Of a stretch of DNA of 64,000 nt, positions 43,740 through 52,216 are shown in pieces (position 1 is the stretch's first letter; each line of letters begins with the position of its first letter). The position numbers and the translations under genes were made by a program. Location: positions 1 to 64,000 of the forward strand of contig CBDDIR010000001.1 in assembly GCA_965229115.1 (NCBI GenBank), given 5' to 3'. The notes under the pieces are model-generated. The model was given only the letters and a program-made list of their open reading frames with translations. It ran no database searches and was not told the origin of the DNA. This DNA is from UBA7672 sp965229115 (lineage in GTDB: Bacteria > Pseudomonadota > Alphaproteobacteria > Caulobacterales > Hyphomonadaceae).

Positions 43740-44256
43740 ACCCACACGCCGAACCGTCCTGACCGCCACGGTCGAGCGCCGCCACGAAGCCGACGCCCTG
43801 ACCGCACGGCCGGGCGATGCCGTGCTCGTCCATCGTGGCCGTGCGCGGTCCCTCGTGATGGCCTGCCCAGACGGCTGCGGGGAGCGGCTGACGGTCAACC
43901 TTGATCCCGAGGCCGGATCCGCGTGGCGCGCCTACCAGACCCCGCGCGGCCTAACCCTCTACCCCTCCGTGTGGCGCGAGAGCGGCTGCAAGAGCCACTT
44001 CATCGTCTGGCACGATCAGATCATCTGGTGCGATCGCTTCGAGGCCGGCAACCGCGAACCCGAGCCGCAGGACCCGACTCTCGGCACCCGGATCGTTGCG
44101 GCCCTAGGCAGTGAGTGGACGCCCTATTCGCAGATCGCCGGCGCGATCGAGGACATCCCCTGGGAGGTGCTACGCGGCTGCCGGACGCTCACTCGCCGCG
44201 GTCAGATCGAAGAGGGGACCGGTCGGCACATCGGCTGGTTCCGTAGGAAGCCCTGA
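43729..44256 (+). CDS. DUF6527 cysteine-rich protein
   Basis: GTG 43729, with GAGGAG upstream, gives 175 residues. The family signature is visible: CPDGCGERLTVNL (Cys46, Cys50), YPSVWRESGCKSHF (Cys87, His90) and IIWC (Cys101), which suggests one or two bound zinc ions. Residues about 115-175 look like a small winged helix. DUF6527 genes are common neighbours of bacterial E1/E2 operons and could supply an E3-like or target-binding function; that is inference. Confidence 0.75.
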   Translation: MSHEPTRRTVLTATVERRHEADALTARPGDAVLVHRGRARSLVMACPDGCGERLTVNLDPEAGSAWRAYQTPRGLTLYPSVWRESGCKSHFIVWHDQIIWCDRFEAGNREPEPQDPTLGTRIVAALGSEWTPYSQIAGAIEDIPWEVLRGCRTLTRRGQIEEGTGRHIGWFRRKP

Positions 44257-44263
44257 GCAGCGG

Positions 44264-44309
44264 CGACGCGGACGCGTCGTCCGCAGCATGACCGCGGACA
44301 TATGTCCGC
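44264..44309. repeat. Two palindromes after the ubiquitin-like operon
   Basis: CGACGCG and CGCGTCG (44264-44279) form an inverted repeat with a two-base centre. Fifteen bases on, GCGGACATATGTCCGC (44294-44309) is a perfect 16-bp palindrome. The first may end the operon transcript; the second looks like a protein-binding site. No further gene is seen between 44257 and 44510. Confidence 0.5.
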
Positions 44310-44510
44310 TTCCTGGCGTCGTCCCTAGGTCAGCAACTGGCGCATCTGCGAAATCTAGAACGCCCGTTCTGTGGCATCGCGATGTGCTGCACCTGGCCCA
44401 TCCCTGAGGGCCAGTCTGTCAGCAGCTCCGGAAAGGAGGGAGGTAGGGAGGGGGTTGGGTGCGCTCAGGGGCAGGATGACCCTCGCCTACGGCGCTGGAA
44501 CCCTGGTCCC

Positions 44511-46541
44511 ATGACTCATTCTGTCACCGTTACGCCCGTCTCGAACCTGGTCTTCGTCTCCCTGCAGGACCTGGCGCTCGCCCCGGAGAACATCCGCTTC
44601 AAGGAGCCCGCCGACGACGGCATCCCGCGTCTGGCCGACACCATCGCCGCCGCCAACGTGGTCATCCCACTCAGCATCCGCCCCGGCGCCAAGGGCGAGA
44701 AGCCGTTCATGGTGCTGGACGGCCGCCGGCGTCTGTTCGCCTTGCAGGCCCTGCTCGTGGCGGGCCGCGTCGAGGCCAACCATCCGGTGAAGTGCGAACT
44801 GTTCGAGGACGGAGCCGCCCAGGCCGCCGCCGCGATGCTTTCCAACGCCGAGCGCGCGCCGATCCACGTCGCCGACGTGATCGTGGCTATCGGCAAGCTT
44901 CGCAAGTCGAAGATGGATACCGCCGCCATCGCCGCGGCGCTGGGCTACGACGACCTGGAGATCAAACGCCTTGAGGCGCTGGCCCACGTCCATGGCAATG
45001 TGCTGAAGGCCTTTCGCAAGGGCAGCTTGACCCTCAAGCAGGTTCGTCTGTTCGCGCGGATGCCCGACAAGAAACAGCAGGGCGAGCTGGCGGAGACCGC
45101 GCTCGACGGCCACTTCCACGACTACCAGCTGCACCAGGTGATCAGCGGCTCGCGCCTGACCATCGAGGACGACCGCTTCGGGCTGGTCGGGATGGCCCGC
45201 TACACCGCCGCCGGCGGGCGGGTCGAGTCCGACCTTTTCGCCGAACTAGCCGATGTCCTGCTCGATCCTGCCAAGCTGCAGGATCTGTGGCGGGAACGCG
45301 CCGCCCCCTTCGTCGAGGGGTTCAAGCAGCTTGGCCTCGCCGTCTATATCGGGCGAGACGCCGGCTTCCGGGCCCCGGAGGGGTTCGAGACCCTGTCCTA
45401 CGTCTACCCAGGCGACCTGACCGATGAGACCAAGGCGGTGCTCGCGGCCGCGCGGCAGCGGGTGGCCCAGGCGGCGCGTGATCTCTGCGGCGTCGATCTC
45501 GCCGCCGACGATGCGGCGCTGACGATCTTCCCCCTGCTGCAGGCGAAGATGGAGGTGGCCTCGGCCCCGCTGAAGCGGCTGGCGCTCGGCGCGGTCATCC
45601 TGTCGCCGGACGGGGCGACGGGGATCTCGGCCGAGTTCTTCGCCGCGCCAGTATCGGAGGAGCTGCTGGATGAGGCTGGGGATGACGAGGCCGACGAGGA
45701 CGATGCGAGCGGCGGCCAGGCCAACGGCGCGCGCTACGGTCGCTCCGCCAGCGACGTGGAAGTGCCCAAGGCCGACGTCGATGTCGAGGGCTCCAGCCAC
45801 GTCCTACACGAGACCCGCACCGACGCGGCCACGCGCGGGCTGATCCGTGATCTCGCCGACAATCCGGCCGCCGCGCTGACGGCCTTGGTCGCTCAGCTGT
45901 TCAAGCAGCTGGCGCTGCACGGCGGCTCGGGCCAGGAGGAGTCGGCGCTTACCATCAACGCCACCGGCTACCGCCGGGGCCAGACGCCGGCGATCGGCGC
46001 CCTGGACGGCGAGGTTCGAGGCCGGCTGGAGGCGCGGCGGGCGGACTACAAAGCCTCGGGGCTTCGGCCAATCGCCTGGGTCGACGGCCTCGCCCACGGC
46101 GACAAGATGGCCTTGCTGGCGGAACTTACCGCCATCACCCTGAACCTTCGGGAAGCCCGCACCAGCAACATCCGGAGCTCCGCCCGGGCCGAGGCCATCG
46201 AGCTGGCCGAACTCTGCGCCGCCGACATCTCGGCGCACTGGACGCCTGACCCCGACTACCTGGCCGTCCACTCCAAGAAGCAGCTGCTGGTGCTGCTGGA
46301 CGAGATGCAGGTGGATGATCCTCGGGCCAAGACCCTGAAGAAGGACGAGCTGGTCGTCCTGGTGGCTGACGCCGCGGCCGAGCGCCAGTGGGCGCCGCGG
46401 GTGCTGTCCTGGGAGGGCGCCACGGTCGAGACGCCGCCGGCCGATGAGGAGCAGGACGTCGGTGATGAAGCCCTGGCCGGCGACCTGACCCCAGGGCCCG
46501 GCCGCACCTTCCGGGAGGTCGCGGTTCAGCACGCGGCCTGA
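44511..46541 (+). CDS. Large ParB/RepB-like nuclease-domain protein
   Basis: The ATG at 44511 gives 676 residues. The N-terminus has a ParB-like nuclease/CTPase region (ENIRFKEPADDGIPRLADTI, VLDGRRRLFALQAL), followed by a helix-turn-helix (AAIAAALGYDDLEIKRLEAL). The long C-terminal part (about 300-676) is of unknown fold, with an acidic linker near 390. This is much larger than the segregation ParB at 61817 and is typical of an accessory ParB-like protein found next to strawberry-notch genes. The function is not known. Confidence 0.8.
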   Translation: MTHSVTVTPVSNLVFVSLQDLALAPENIRFKEPADDGIPRLADTIAAANVVIPLSIRPGAKGEKPFMVLDGRRRLFALQALLVAGRVEANHPVKCELFEDGAAQAAAAMLSNAERAPIHVADVIVAIGKLRKSKMDTAAIAAALGYDDLEIKRLEALAHVHGNVLKAFRKGSLTLKQVRLFARMPDKKQQGELAETALDGHFHDYQLHQVISGSRLTIEDDRFGLVGMARYTAAGGRVESDLFAELADVLLDPAKLQDLWRERAAPFVEGFKQLGLAVYIGRDAGFRAPEGFETLSYVYPGDLTDETKAVLAAARQRVAQAARDLCGVDLAADDAALTIFPLLQAKMEVASAPLKRLALGAVILSPDGATGISAEFFAAPVSEELLDEAGDDEADEDDASGGQANGARYGRSASDVEVPKADVDVEGSSHVLHETRTDAATRGLIRDLADNPAAALTALVAQLFKQLALHGGSGQEESALTINATGYRRGQTPAIGALDGEVRGRLEARRADYKASGLRPIAWVDGLAHGDKMALLAELTAITLNLREARTSNIRSSARAEAIELAELCAADISAHWTPDPDYLAVHSKKQLLVLLDEMQVDDPRAKTLKKDELVVLVADAAAERQWAPRVLSWEGATVETPPADEEQDVGDEALAGDLTPGPGRTFREVAVQHAA

Positions 46542-46584
46542 TCGGGGGTCGCATCTGGATACGTCCAGGCGGCCTTGGCTCTCA

Positions 46585-46621
46585 GAGGACCTCGCCGGCA
46601 GCGCCGGCGGGGTCCTCTTTT
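46585..46621 (+). terminator. Strong rho-independent terminator after the ParB-like gene
   Basis: GAGGACC and CGCCGGC pair with GCCGGCG and GGTCCTC in one long GC-rich stem (46585-46617), followed by TTTT and a T-rich tail. Confidence 0.85.
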
Positions 46622-46671
46622 CGTTTCCGCCTTCGACGCGGCTGGATCCGGTGACCTCGCCCTGGCCGCCT

Positions 46672-46730
46672 AAAGGAGGGGGGAAGGGAGCGGGCTTGGT
46701 GAGCCCGATGGGACTGGAGGGAGGAGCCCT
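46672..46730 (+). promoter_or_regulatory. Purine-rich structured leader of the strawberry-notch gene
   Basis: The leader holds AAAGGAGGGGGGAAGGGAG, a CGGGCT/AGCCCG hairpin and a GGAGGG/CCCTCC hairpin ahead of the start at 46760. It loosely resembles the leaders of the ArdC and RadC genes. Confidence 0.35.
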
Positions 46731-46759
46731 CCGCCACGGGTGATCGGAAGATCCCCGCC

Positions 46760-49700
46760 ATGAACGCGACATTCCCCCTCTTCAGCGCCCTTCAGACCCC
46801 CGGCGCCGCCCAAGACAAGGCCGCCAACACGCTGGCCGCCGCCCGGGCGCTCACCCCGCACCTCAATCGGTCGCGGGCGCTGGATCGCAAGCTGGTGGCC
46901 AGCACCATGACCATCTCCTTTGGTGGCTCGGACGCCGAGGGCGCCTGGTCGTGGCGCGACGCCTACGACGCCATCGAGGCCGCCCTGGTCCTGCAGCTGC
47001 GTCGGCTCAGCCCGCAGATTGGCCGGCTCGAGGACGCTCCGGCCGAGATCGCGGCCTTGCTGGCCAGTGTCACCGACCTGACCTTGACCCACACCCGCCG
47101 CAGCGAGGAGCAGGTCGCGCTCGACCAGTTCTCCACGCCGCCGGCCTTGGCCGCCTTGGCGGTGCTGGCCGCCCAGGTCCGGCCTGGCGACAAGGTGCTC
47201 GAACCGTCGGCCGGCACCGGGCTGATGGCGATCATCGCCGAGGCGTGCGGCGCGACACTGGAGCTCAATGAGATCGCGCCGCACCGTTCGGCTCTGCTGG
47301 ACGGCCTGTTCCCAGCCGCCTCGCGCACGCGCCATGACGCGGCGCACCTGAAGGACACCCTGCCCTCGTCAGGCAGCTTCCAGGCGGTGATCGCCAATCC
47401 GCCGTTCCAGCGGCTGGAGGGTCACCTCCACGCCGCCATCGACTGCCTTGCGCAAGGCGGGCGGCTCAGCGCCATCGTACCCACGCGGCTCTTCGAGGAC
47501 GCCGGGGCGATGCAGGCGCTGTCCCGCCGCGGCCGGGTGGTGGCGTTGATCGCCTTCCCGCCCCGCGCCTATGCCAAGCACGGGACCTCTGTCGAGACCG
47601 GCCTGCTGGTGCTGGACCGCGTCGAAGAGTGCGGCGTCGGCGGCGCCGTCAAGGTGGTCAGCGGCGAAACGCTGGCCGATGTCGCCAAGCTGACCGCCGC
47701 GCTTGACCCGCGCCCGACCGCCCAGCCCCGCCAGTTCCGCTCGGTCTCCAACGTCGCCTTCCTGGCTCCGCGCGCCCGCGCCCTGGCCACCCCCTCGACC
47801 CGCCTGGGGTTCCTGGCCGGGGCGTCGGCGGTGGCCTTCGAGACAATCGCCTGGTCGGGCGAGGGCCACGACGTCGGCCTCTACCAGGCCTACCGGGTCA
47901 GCCGCCTGGCCTTGCAGGGGAGCCGTCCACACCCCTCCGCGCTGGTGGAGTCCGGCCCCATGGCGTCGGTGGCGCCGCCGGCCCCGACCTATCGCCCGCT
48001 CCTGCCGACCAACATCGTCCAGGAGGGGATGCTGTCGGACGCCCAGATCGAGACCGTGATCTACGCCGGCGAGGCGCAGTCGGGGCTTCTGCCGGGCTGG
48101 TGGATGCTGGGCGAAGCGCCGCACAAGCTGGTGCTGGTCAAGGAGGGCGTTGAAGGCGCCTTCCAGCTGCGCCGCGGCTTCTTCCTCGGCGACGGCACCG
48201 GCTGCGGCAAGGGCCGCCAGGCCGCCGGGGTCATCGCCGACAACATGGCCCAGGGCCGCCTGAAAGCGGTGTGGATTTCCAGGAACGACACGCTTCTGGA
48301 GGACGCACGGCGGGACTGGACGGCGATCGGCGGCTCGGCCTCCGACATCACCCCGCAGAGCGCCTGGAAGCAGGCCGACGCGATCCGCATGGACCGGGGG
48401 GTCCTGTTCACCACCTACGCTACCCTGCGTCAGCCGGCGCGGGGCGAGCGTCTTTCGCGCCTCGACCAGATTGTTGGCTGGCTGGGCGCCGACTTTGACG
48501 GGGTGATCACCTTTGACGAAGCCCACGCCATGGCCAACGCGGCCGGCGGCGGCCAGGGCGCTCGTGGGCCCAAGAAGGCCTCCCAACAGGGGATGGCGGG
48601 CCTGGCGCTGCAGAACAGGTTGCCCAACGCTCGGGTCATGTACGTCAGCGCCACGGGCGCGACCACGCCCGAGAACCTGGCCTACGCGGCCCGTCTGGGC
48701 CTGTGGGGCGGGCCGGAGGCGCCGTTCAACACCCGCGATGCCTTCATGGACGCCGTCGAGAAGGGCGGCGTGGCGGTCATGGAGTTGATCGCCCGCGAAC
48801 TGAAGGCGCTCGGCCTCTACATCGCCCGGTCGCTGTCGTTCGACGGGGTGGAATATCAGGCGCTGCGCCATGTGCTGACCGGCGACGACGTCGAGATCTG
48901 GAACGCCTGGGCCGACGCCTACCAGCTGATCCACCAGAACCTGCGCGCCGCCCTGGAGGCGGTCGGCATCACCGAGGACGGCAAGGCTAAGAGCGGCCAG
49001 GCCGCTTCGGCGGTCATGTCGGCTTTCGAGGGCGCCAAGCTGCGCTTCTTCGGCGCGCTGCTGGCGGGCCTGAAGTCGCCGACCCTGATCGCGGCGATCC
49101 GCGACGACCTCGTCCAGGGGCGCTCCAGCGTCGTGCAGATCGTCTCGACCAACGAGGCGGTGATGGAGCGCCGGCTGGCCGAGATCCCGCCCGAGGAGTG
49201 GAACAACCTGACCATCGACCTGACCCCCAAGGACCAGGTGCTCGACTATCTGATGGGGGCCTTCCCTATCGCCGCCATGGAGGCGATCGAGGACGAGGAC
49301 GGCAATGTGACGATGCGCCCGTTGATCGTGGACGGTCAGCCGGTCGTCAGCCAGGAAGCCCTGCGTCTGCGGGAGGCGCTGGTCGTCCACTTGGCCTGCC
49401 TGCCCGCCGTTCCGGGTGTGCTGGATGCGGTCCTGGGCGCGCTCGGCCCCGACAATGTGGCCGAGATCACCGGCCGCTCGCGCCGGGTCGTCCTGCGCGA
49501 CGGACGCCGGGTCGTGGAGCGCCGCAGCGCGTCGAGCGCCAAGGCCGAGACCGACGCCTTCATGAGCGGCAAGAAGCGGGTGCTGGTGTTCTCCGACGCC
49601 GGCGGCACGGGGCGCAGCTACCACGCCGACCTGAACTGCCGGAACCAGGACCGTCGCCGGCACTATCTCTGCGAGCCCGGCTGGCGGGCCGACGCGGCGA

Positions 49701-51028
49701 TCCAGGGCCTTGGCCGGTCGCACCGGACCAACCAGGCCAGCGCGCCGCTGTTCTGTCCGGTCACGACCGACATCCACGGCGAGAAGCGGTTCACCTCGAC
49801 GATCTCGCGGCGGCTGGACAGCCTGGGCGCCCTGACCAAGGGCGAGCGCCGAACGGCGGGCAACGGCCTCTTCCGGCCCGAGGACAATCTCGAAAGCCCC
49901 TGGGCGCACCGCGCGCTGCAGGCCTTCTACGTCGCCCTGCATTGGGGGAACGTGCCGGCGATGGACCGGGTGACCTTCGAGCAAAAGACCGGGCTTCAGC
50001 TCCTGGACAGCGATGGCCAGTTGAAGAAGGCCGAGGACCTGCCGGCGATGAACACCTGGCTCAACCGGCTCCTGGCGCTGAGGATCGAGGATCAGAACGC
50101 CTTGTTCGAGACCTTCGACGCGGTTCTCACCAGCATCCTCGAAAGGGCCGCGGCCTCGGGCGCTCTGGACAAGGGCATGGAGGACATCGTCGCTGACGAC
50201 CTGACGGTGACGTCGGAGGAGGTGATCCGGACCGACGCGGTGTCGGGAGCGCAGACCAAGGTCGTGACCTTCGCCGTCCGCACGCGCCGCGTGCTGGCGT
50301 CTGCGTCGGACGCGCTGGCCGGGCTCGATCCGCAAACGCTGGAGTATGTGGTCAACACCAAGTCGCAGCGCGCCGGCCTGGTGGTGAAGGGCCTGACGAC
50401 GACCGACGACGATGACCGTCTGGTTCAGGCCGTCCGGCTGATCCGCGCCGAGAAGCGCACCGTGCTGCCCCTGAAGACCTACGATGAATCGGCCTGGGAG
50501 GCCGTCGCCGAGCCCATCTGGCGCGCAACCTGGGACGCCGAGGTGGCCGGCGCCGATCCCTGGCACACGCGCCAGCTGGCCCTGGTCACCGGACTACTGC
50601 TGCCGGTGTGGAGCAGTCTGCCCAGCAAGCGGTCCTTCGTCCGCCGGCTGAAGGCTCCGGACGGGCGGCGCTGGCTTGGGCGGGTTCTGGACCCCACGGA
50701 TGTCACCAAGCTGAAGATCGCGCTCGGGATCAGCGACGTCGCCACGGCCGTCGGCTCCGGCGACAACGCGGCCAGTATGGTCCTGGGCGAGAACAGCTCC
50801 ATCGCCCTGGCGGGCGGATTCTGGCTTCGCCGGGCCAAGGTGATGGACCGCTACCGGCTTGAGGTTGTCGGCGCCGGCTCCCAGCGCGCGATGTTCCAGG
50901 CGCTCGGCTGCTTTGTCGAAATCATCAACTACACCCCTCGCGTCTTCGTGCCCGTCGACCAGCCACAGGTGCTCTCGGCCGTCCTGGCCAAGTGGCCAGC
51001 GCAGACCATCCTGCCGGCGGCGGCGTAG
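46760..51028 (+). CDS. Strawberry-notch-like helicase with N-terminal DNA methylase-like domain
   Basis: The 1422-residue protein has an N-terminal SAM-dependent methylase-like domain (LEPSAGTGLM near 153, catalytic-type NPPF near 213). A strawberry-notch ATPase follows with a variant Walker A GDGTGCGKGRQ (about 477) and DEAH box (ITFDEAHAMAN, about 586), then a helicase C-terminal part (FSDAGGTGRSYHADL, then LGRSHRTNQ) and a long C-terminal region. Such methylase-helicase fusions occur on plasmids and phages of alphaproteobacteria and may act in antirestriction or DNA protection. Terminators on both sides make it a single-gene transcript. Confidence 0.88.
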   Translation: MNATFPLFSALQTPGAAQDKAANTLAAARALTPHLNRSRALDRKLVASTMTISFGGSDAEGAWSWRDAYDAIEAALVLQLRRLSPQIGRLEDAPAEIAALLASVTDLTLTHTRRSEEQVALDQFSTPPALAALAVLAAQVRPGDKVLEPSAGTGLMAIIAEACGATLELNEIAPHRSALLDGLFPAASRTRHDAAHLKDTLPSSGSFQAVIANPPFQRLEGHLHAAIDCLAQGGRLSAIVPTRLFEDAGAMQALSRRGRVVALIAFPPRAYAKHGTSVETGLLVLDRVEECGVGGAVKVVSGETLADVAKLTAALDPRPTAQPRQFRSVSNVAFLAPRARALATPSTRLGFLAGASAVAFETIAWSGEGHDVGLYQAYRVSRLALQGSRPHPSALVESGPMASVAPPAPTYRPLLPTNIVQEGMLSDAQIETVIYAGEAQSGLLPGWWMLGEAPHKLVLVKEGVEGAFQLRRGFFLGDGTGCGKGRQAAGVIADNMAQGRLKAVWISRNDTLLEDARRDWTAIGGSASDITPQSAWKQADAIRMDRGVLFTTYATLRQPARGERLSRLDQIVGWLGADFDGVITFDEAHAMANAAGGGQGARGPKKASQQGMAGLALQNRLPNARVMYVSATGATTPENLAYAARLGLWGGPEAPFNTRDAFMDAVEKGGVAVMELIARELKALGLYIARSLSFDGVEYQALRHVLTGDDVEIWNAWADAYQLIHQNLRAALEAVGITEDGKAKSGQAASAVMSAFEGAKLRFFGALLAGLKSPTLIAAIRDDLVQGRSSVVQIVSTNEAVMERRLAEIPPEEWNNLTIDLTPKDQVLDYLMGAFPIAAMEAIEDEDGNVTMRPLIVDGQPVVSQEALRLREALVVHLACLPAVPGVLDAVLGALGPDNVAEITGRSRRVVLRDGRRVVERRSASSAKAETDAFMSGKKRVLVFSDAGGTGRSYHADLNCRNQDRRRHYLCEPGWRADAAIQGLGRSHRTNQASAPLFCPVTTDIHGEKRFTSTISRRLDSLGALTKGERRTAGNGLFRPEDNLESPWAHRALQAFYVALHWGNVPAMDRVTFEQKTGLQLLDSDGQLKKAEDLPAMNTWLNRLLALRIEDQNALFETFDAVLTSILERAAASGALDKGMEDIVADDLTVTSEEVIRTDAVSGAQTKVVTFAVRTRRVLASASDALAGLDPQTLEYVVNTKSQRAGLVVKGLTTTDDDDRLVQAVRLIRAEKRTVLPLKTYDESAWEAVAEPIWRATWDAEVAGADPWHTRQLALVTGLLLPVWSSLPSKRSFVRRLKAPDGRRWLGRVLDPTDVTKLKIALGISDVATAVGSGDNAASMVLGENSSIALAGGFWLRRAKVMDRYRLEVVGAGSQRAMFQALGCFVEIINYTPRVFVPVDQPQVLSAVLAKWPAQTILPAAA

Positions 51029-51036
51029 AGGTCATC

Positions 51037-51070
51037 AAGAGCCGTGGGCTTGCGCCTGCGGCTCTTTTTG
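51037..51070 (+). terminator. Rho-independent terminator after the strawberry-notch gene
   Basis: AAGAGCCG (51037-51044) pairs with CGGCTCTT (51059-51066), followed by TTT. Confidence 0.8.
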
Positions 51071-51109
51071 CGGGATGCGCTGGGGGGCCGCCGGCGGCGT
51101 TGGGGAAGG

Positions 51110-51160
51110 GCGGAGGAAGGGACCGGAGGGTTGAGCGACCGGGAATGGATCCGGCGCGAA
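51110..51160 (+). repeat. Leader element before ardC, related to the radC leader
   Basis: Begins CGGAGGAAGGG (51111), continues through GAGCGACCGGGA to CCGGCGC (51151-51157), and matches the RadC leader at 52151-52198 in order and spacing. Confidence 0.5.
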
Positions 51161-51176
51161 ACCGCCGGAGGTCCAG

Positions 51177-52073
51177 ATGTCCAATCCCCTTGAGCCGCTG
51201 TTGAACGAAATCATCGCCCGCCTGGAGCGCGGCGTGCCGCCCTGGCGTCAGCCGTGGGCGAACGGGGCCGACCCGTCCACGCCCCTGCGATCAGACGGCC
51301 AGCCGTTCAGCGGTTCCAACGCCTGGCTCCTTGCGTTCGCCGGCGCGGAGCGCGGCTATGCGAGCCCCTTCTGGTTCACCTTCCGGCAGGCGCTGGCGAT
51401 CGGCGCGCCGGTCGCCAAGGGCGCCCGAAGCGCGTTGGCGATCCTCTACAAAACCCGGGTCGTCGATGGCCGGGAGGTGGCCGATTCCGGCGACGCCGGC
51501 GAGGGCGAAGCCAAGACCCTGCGCTACTTGAAAACCTACGCGGTGTTCAACGCCGAGCAGCTGACTGACTGTCCGCAGACCTATCTCGAGGGGCCGAAGG
51601 TAGACCCGGTCATCCGGGCGGCGGCGCGCGAGGCGGTGCTCGATGCGATCCCGGCCAGGCTGGAGATCGGCGGCAACACCGCCTGCTATGCGCGCGCGGC
51701 CGACCTTATCCGGATGCCGCCGCCCGAGGCGTTCGGATGCGCGGAGGACTGGAAGTCGACCTATGCTCACGAGGCCATCCACTGGAGCGGAGCGGAGCAT
51801 CGCCTGGGCCGCACCTTCGGCCAGCGGTTCGGTGACGCCGCCTATGCGTTCGAGGAGCTTGTCGCCGAAATCGGCAGTGCGGCGATCGGGCTGCGGATAG
51901 GGCTGAGGCCCCAGATCCTCGACAGCCACGCGGCGTATCTCGGTCACTGGGTCAAGATTCTGAAGGACCGGCCCGGGGCCCTACTAGAAGCCTCCGGGCA
52001 CGCGCAGCGGGCCGTCGATCACCTGCTCGCTTACAGCCAGCCGGCGCAGGCCAGGCAACCCCTGGCCGCGTAA
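51177..52073 (+). CDS. ardC: ArdC-type antirestriction protein with metallopeptidase domain
   Basis: The 298-residue protein has the ArdC N-terminal single-stranded-DNA-binding domain (IIARLERGVPPWRQPWA, then SGSNAWLLAFAG) and a C-terminal M78-like zinc peptidase region with HEAIHWSG near residue 200 and FEELVAEIGSA supplying a third ligand. ArdC proteins protect incoming plasmid DNA during conjugation. It stands as its own unit between two leader elements. Confidence 0.92.
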   Translation: MSNPLEPLLNEIIARLERGVPPWRQPWANGADPSTPLRSDGQPFSGSNAWLLAFAGAERGYASPFWFTFRQALAIGAPVAKGARSALAILYKTRVVDGREVADSGDAGEGEAKTLRYLKTYAVFNAEQLTDCPQTYLEGPKVDPVIRAAAREAVLDAIPARLEIGGNTACYARAADLIRMPPPEAFGCAEDWKSTYAHEAIHWSGAEHRLGRTFGQRFGDAAYAFEELVAEIGSAAIGLRIGLRPQILDSHAAYLGHWVKILKDRPGALLEASGHAQRAVDHLLAYSQPAQARQPLAA

Positions 52074-52149
52074 GGGCGCCTGGCCCCGCCCCCGGTTTTG
52101 CGAGGGTTTGGCGGGGTCGGCGCCCGCCCTGCCCTGCCCGATGCGAAAG

Positions 52150-52200
52150 TCGGAGGAAGGGCGGGAGCTCGCGAGCGAACCGGGATTTGGTCCGGCGCTG
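52150..52200 (+). repeat. Leader element before radC, related to the ardC leader
   Basis: CGGAGGAAGGG (52151) followed by GAGCGAACCGGGA and TCCGGCGC. The core words match the ardC leader almost base for base, 17 bases before the RadC start. Confidence 0.5.
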
Positions 52201-52216
52201 GCTGCTTGAGGCTTCC

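Noticed and set aside
47369..50566. 1065-codon minus-strand frame inside the strawberry-notch gene.
   Set aside because: High third-position GC makes antisense frames long; the translation is Arg/Gly/His-rich and has no domain, while the plus strand has clear motifs.
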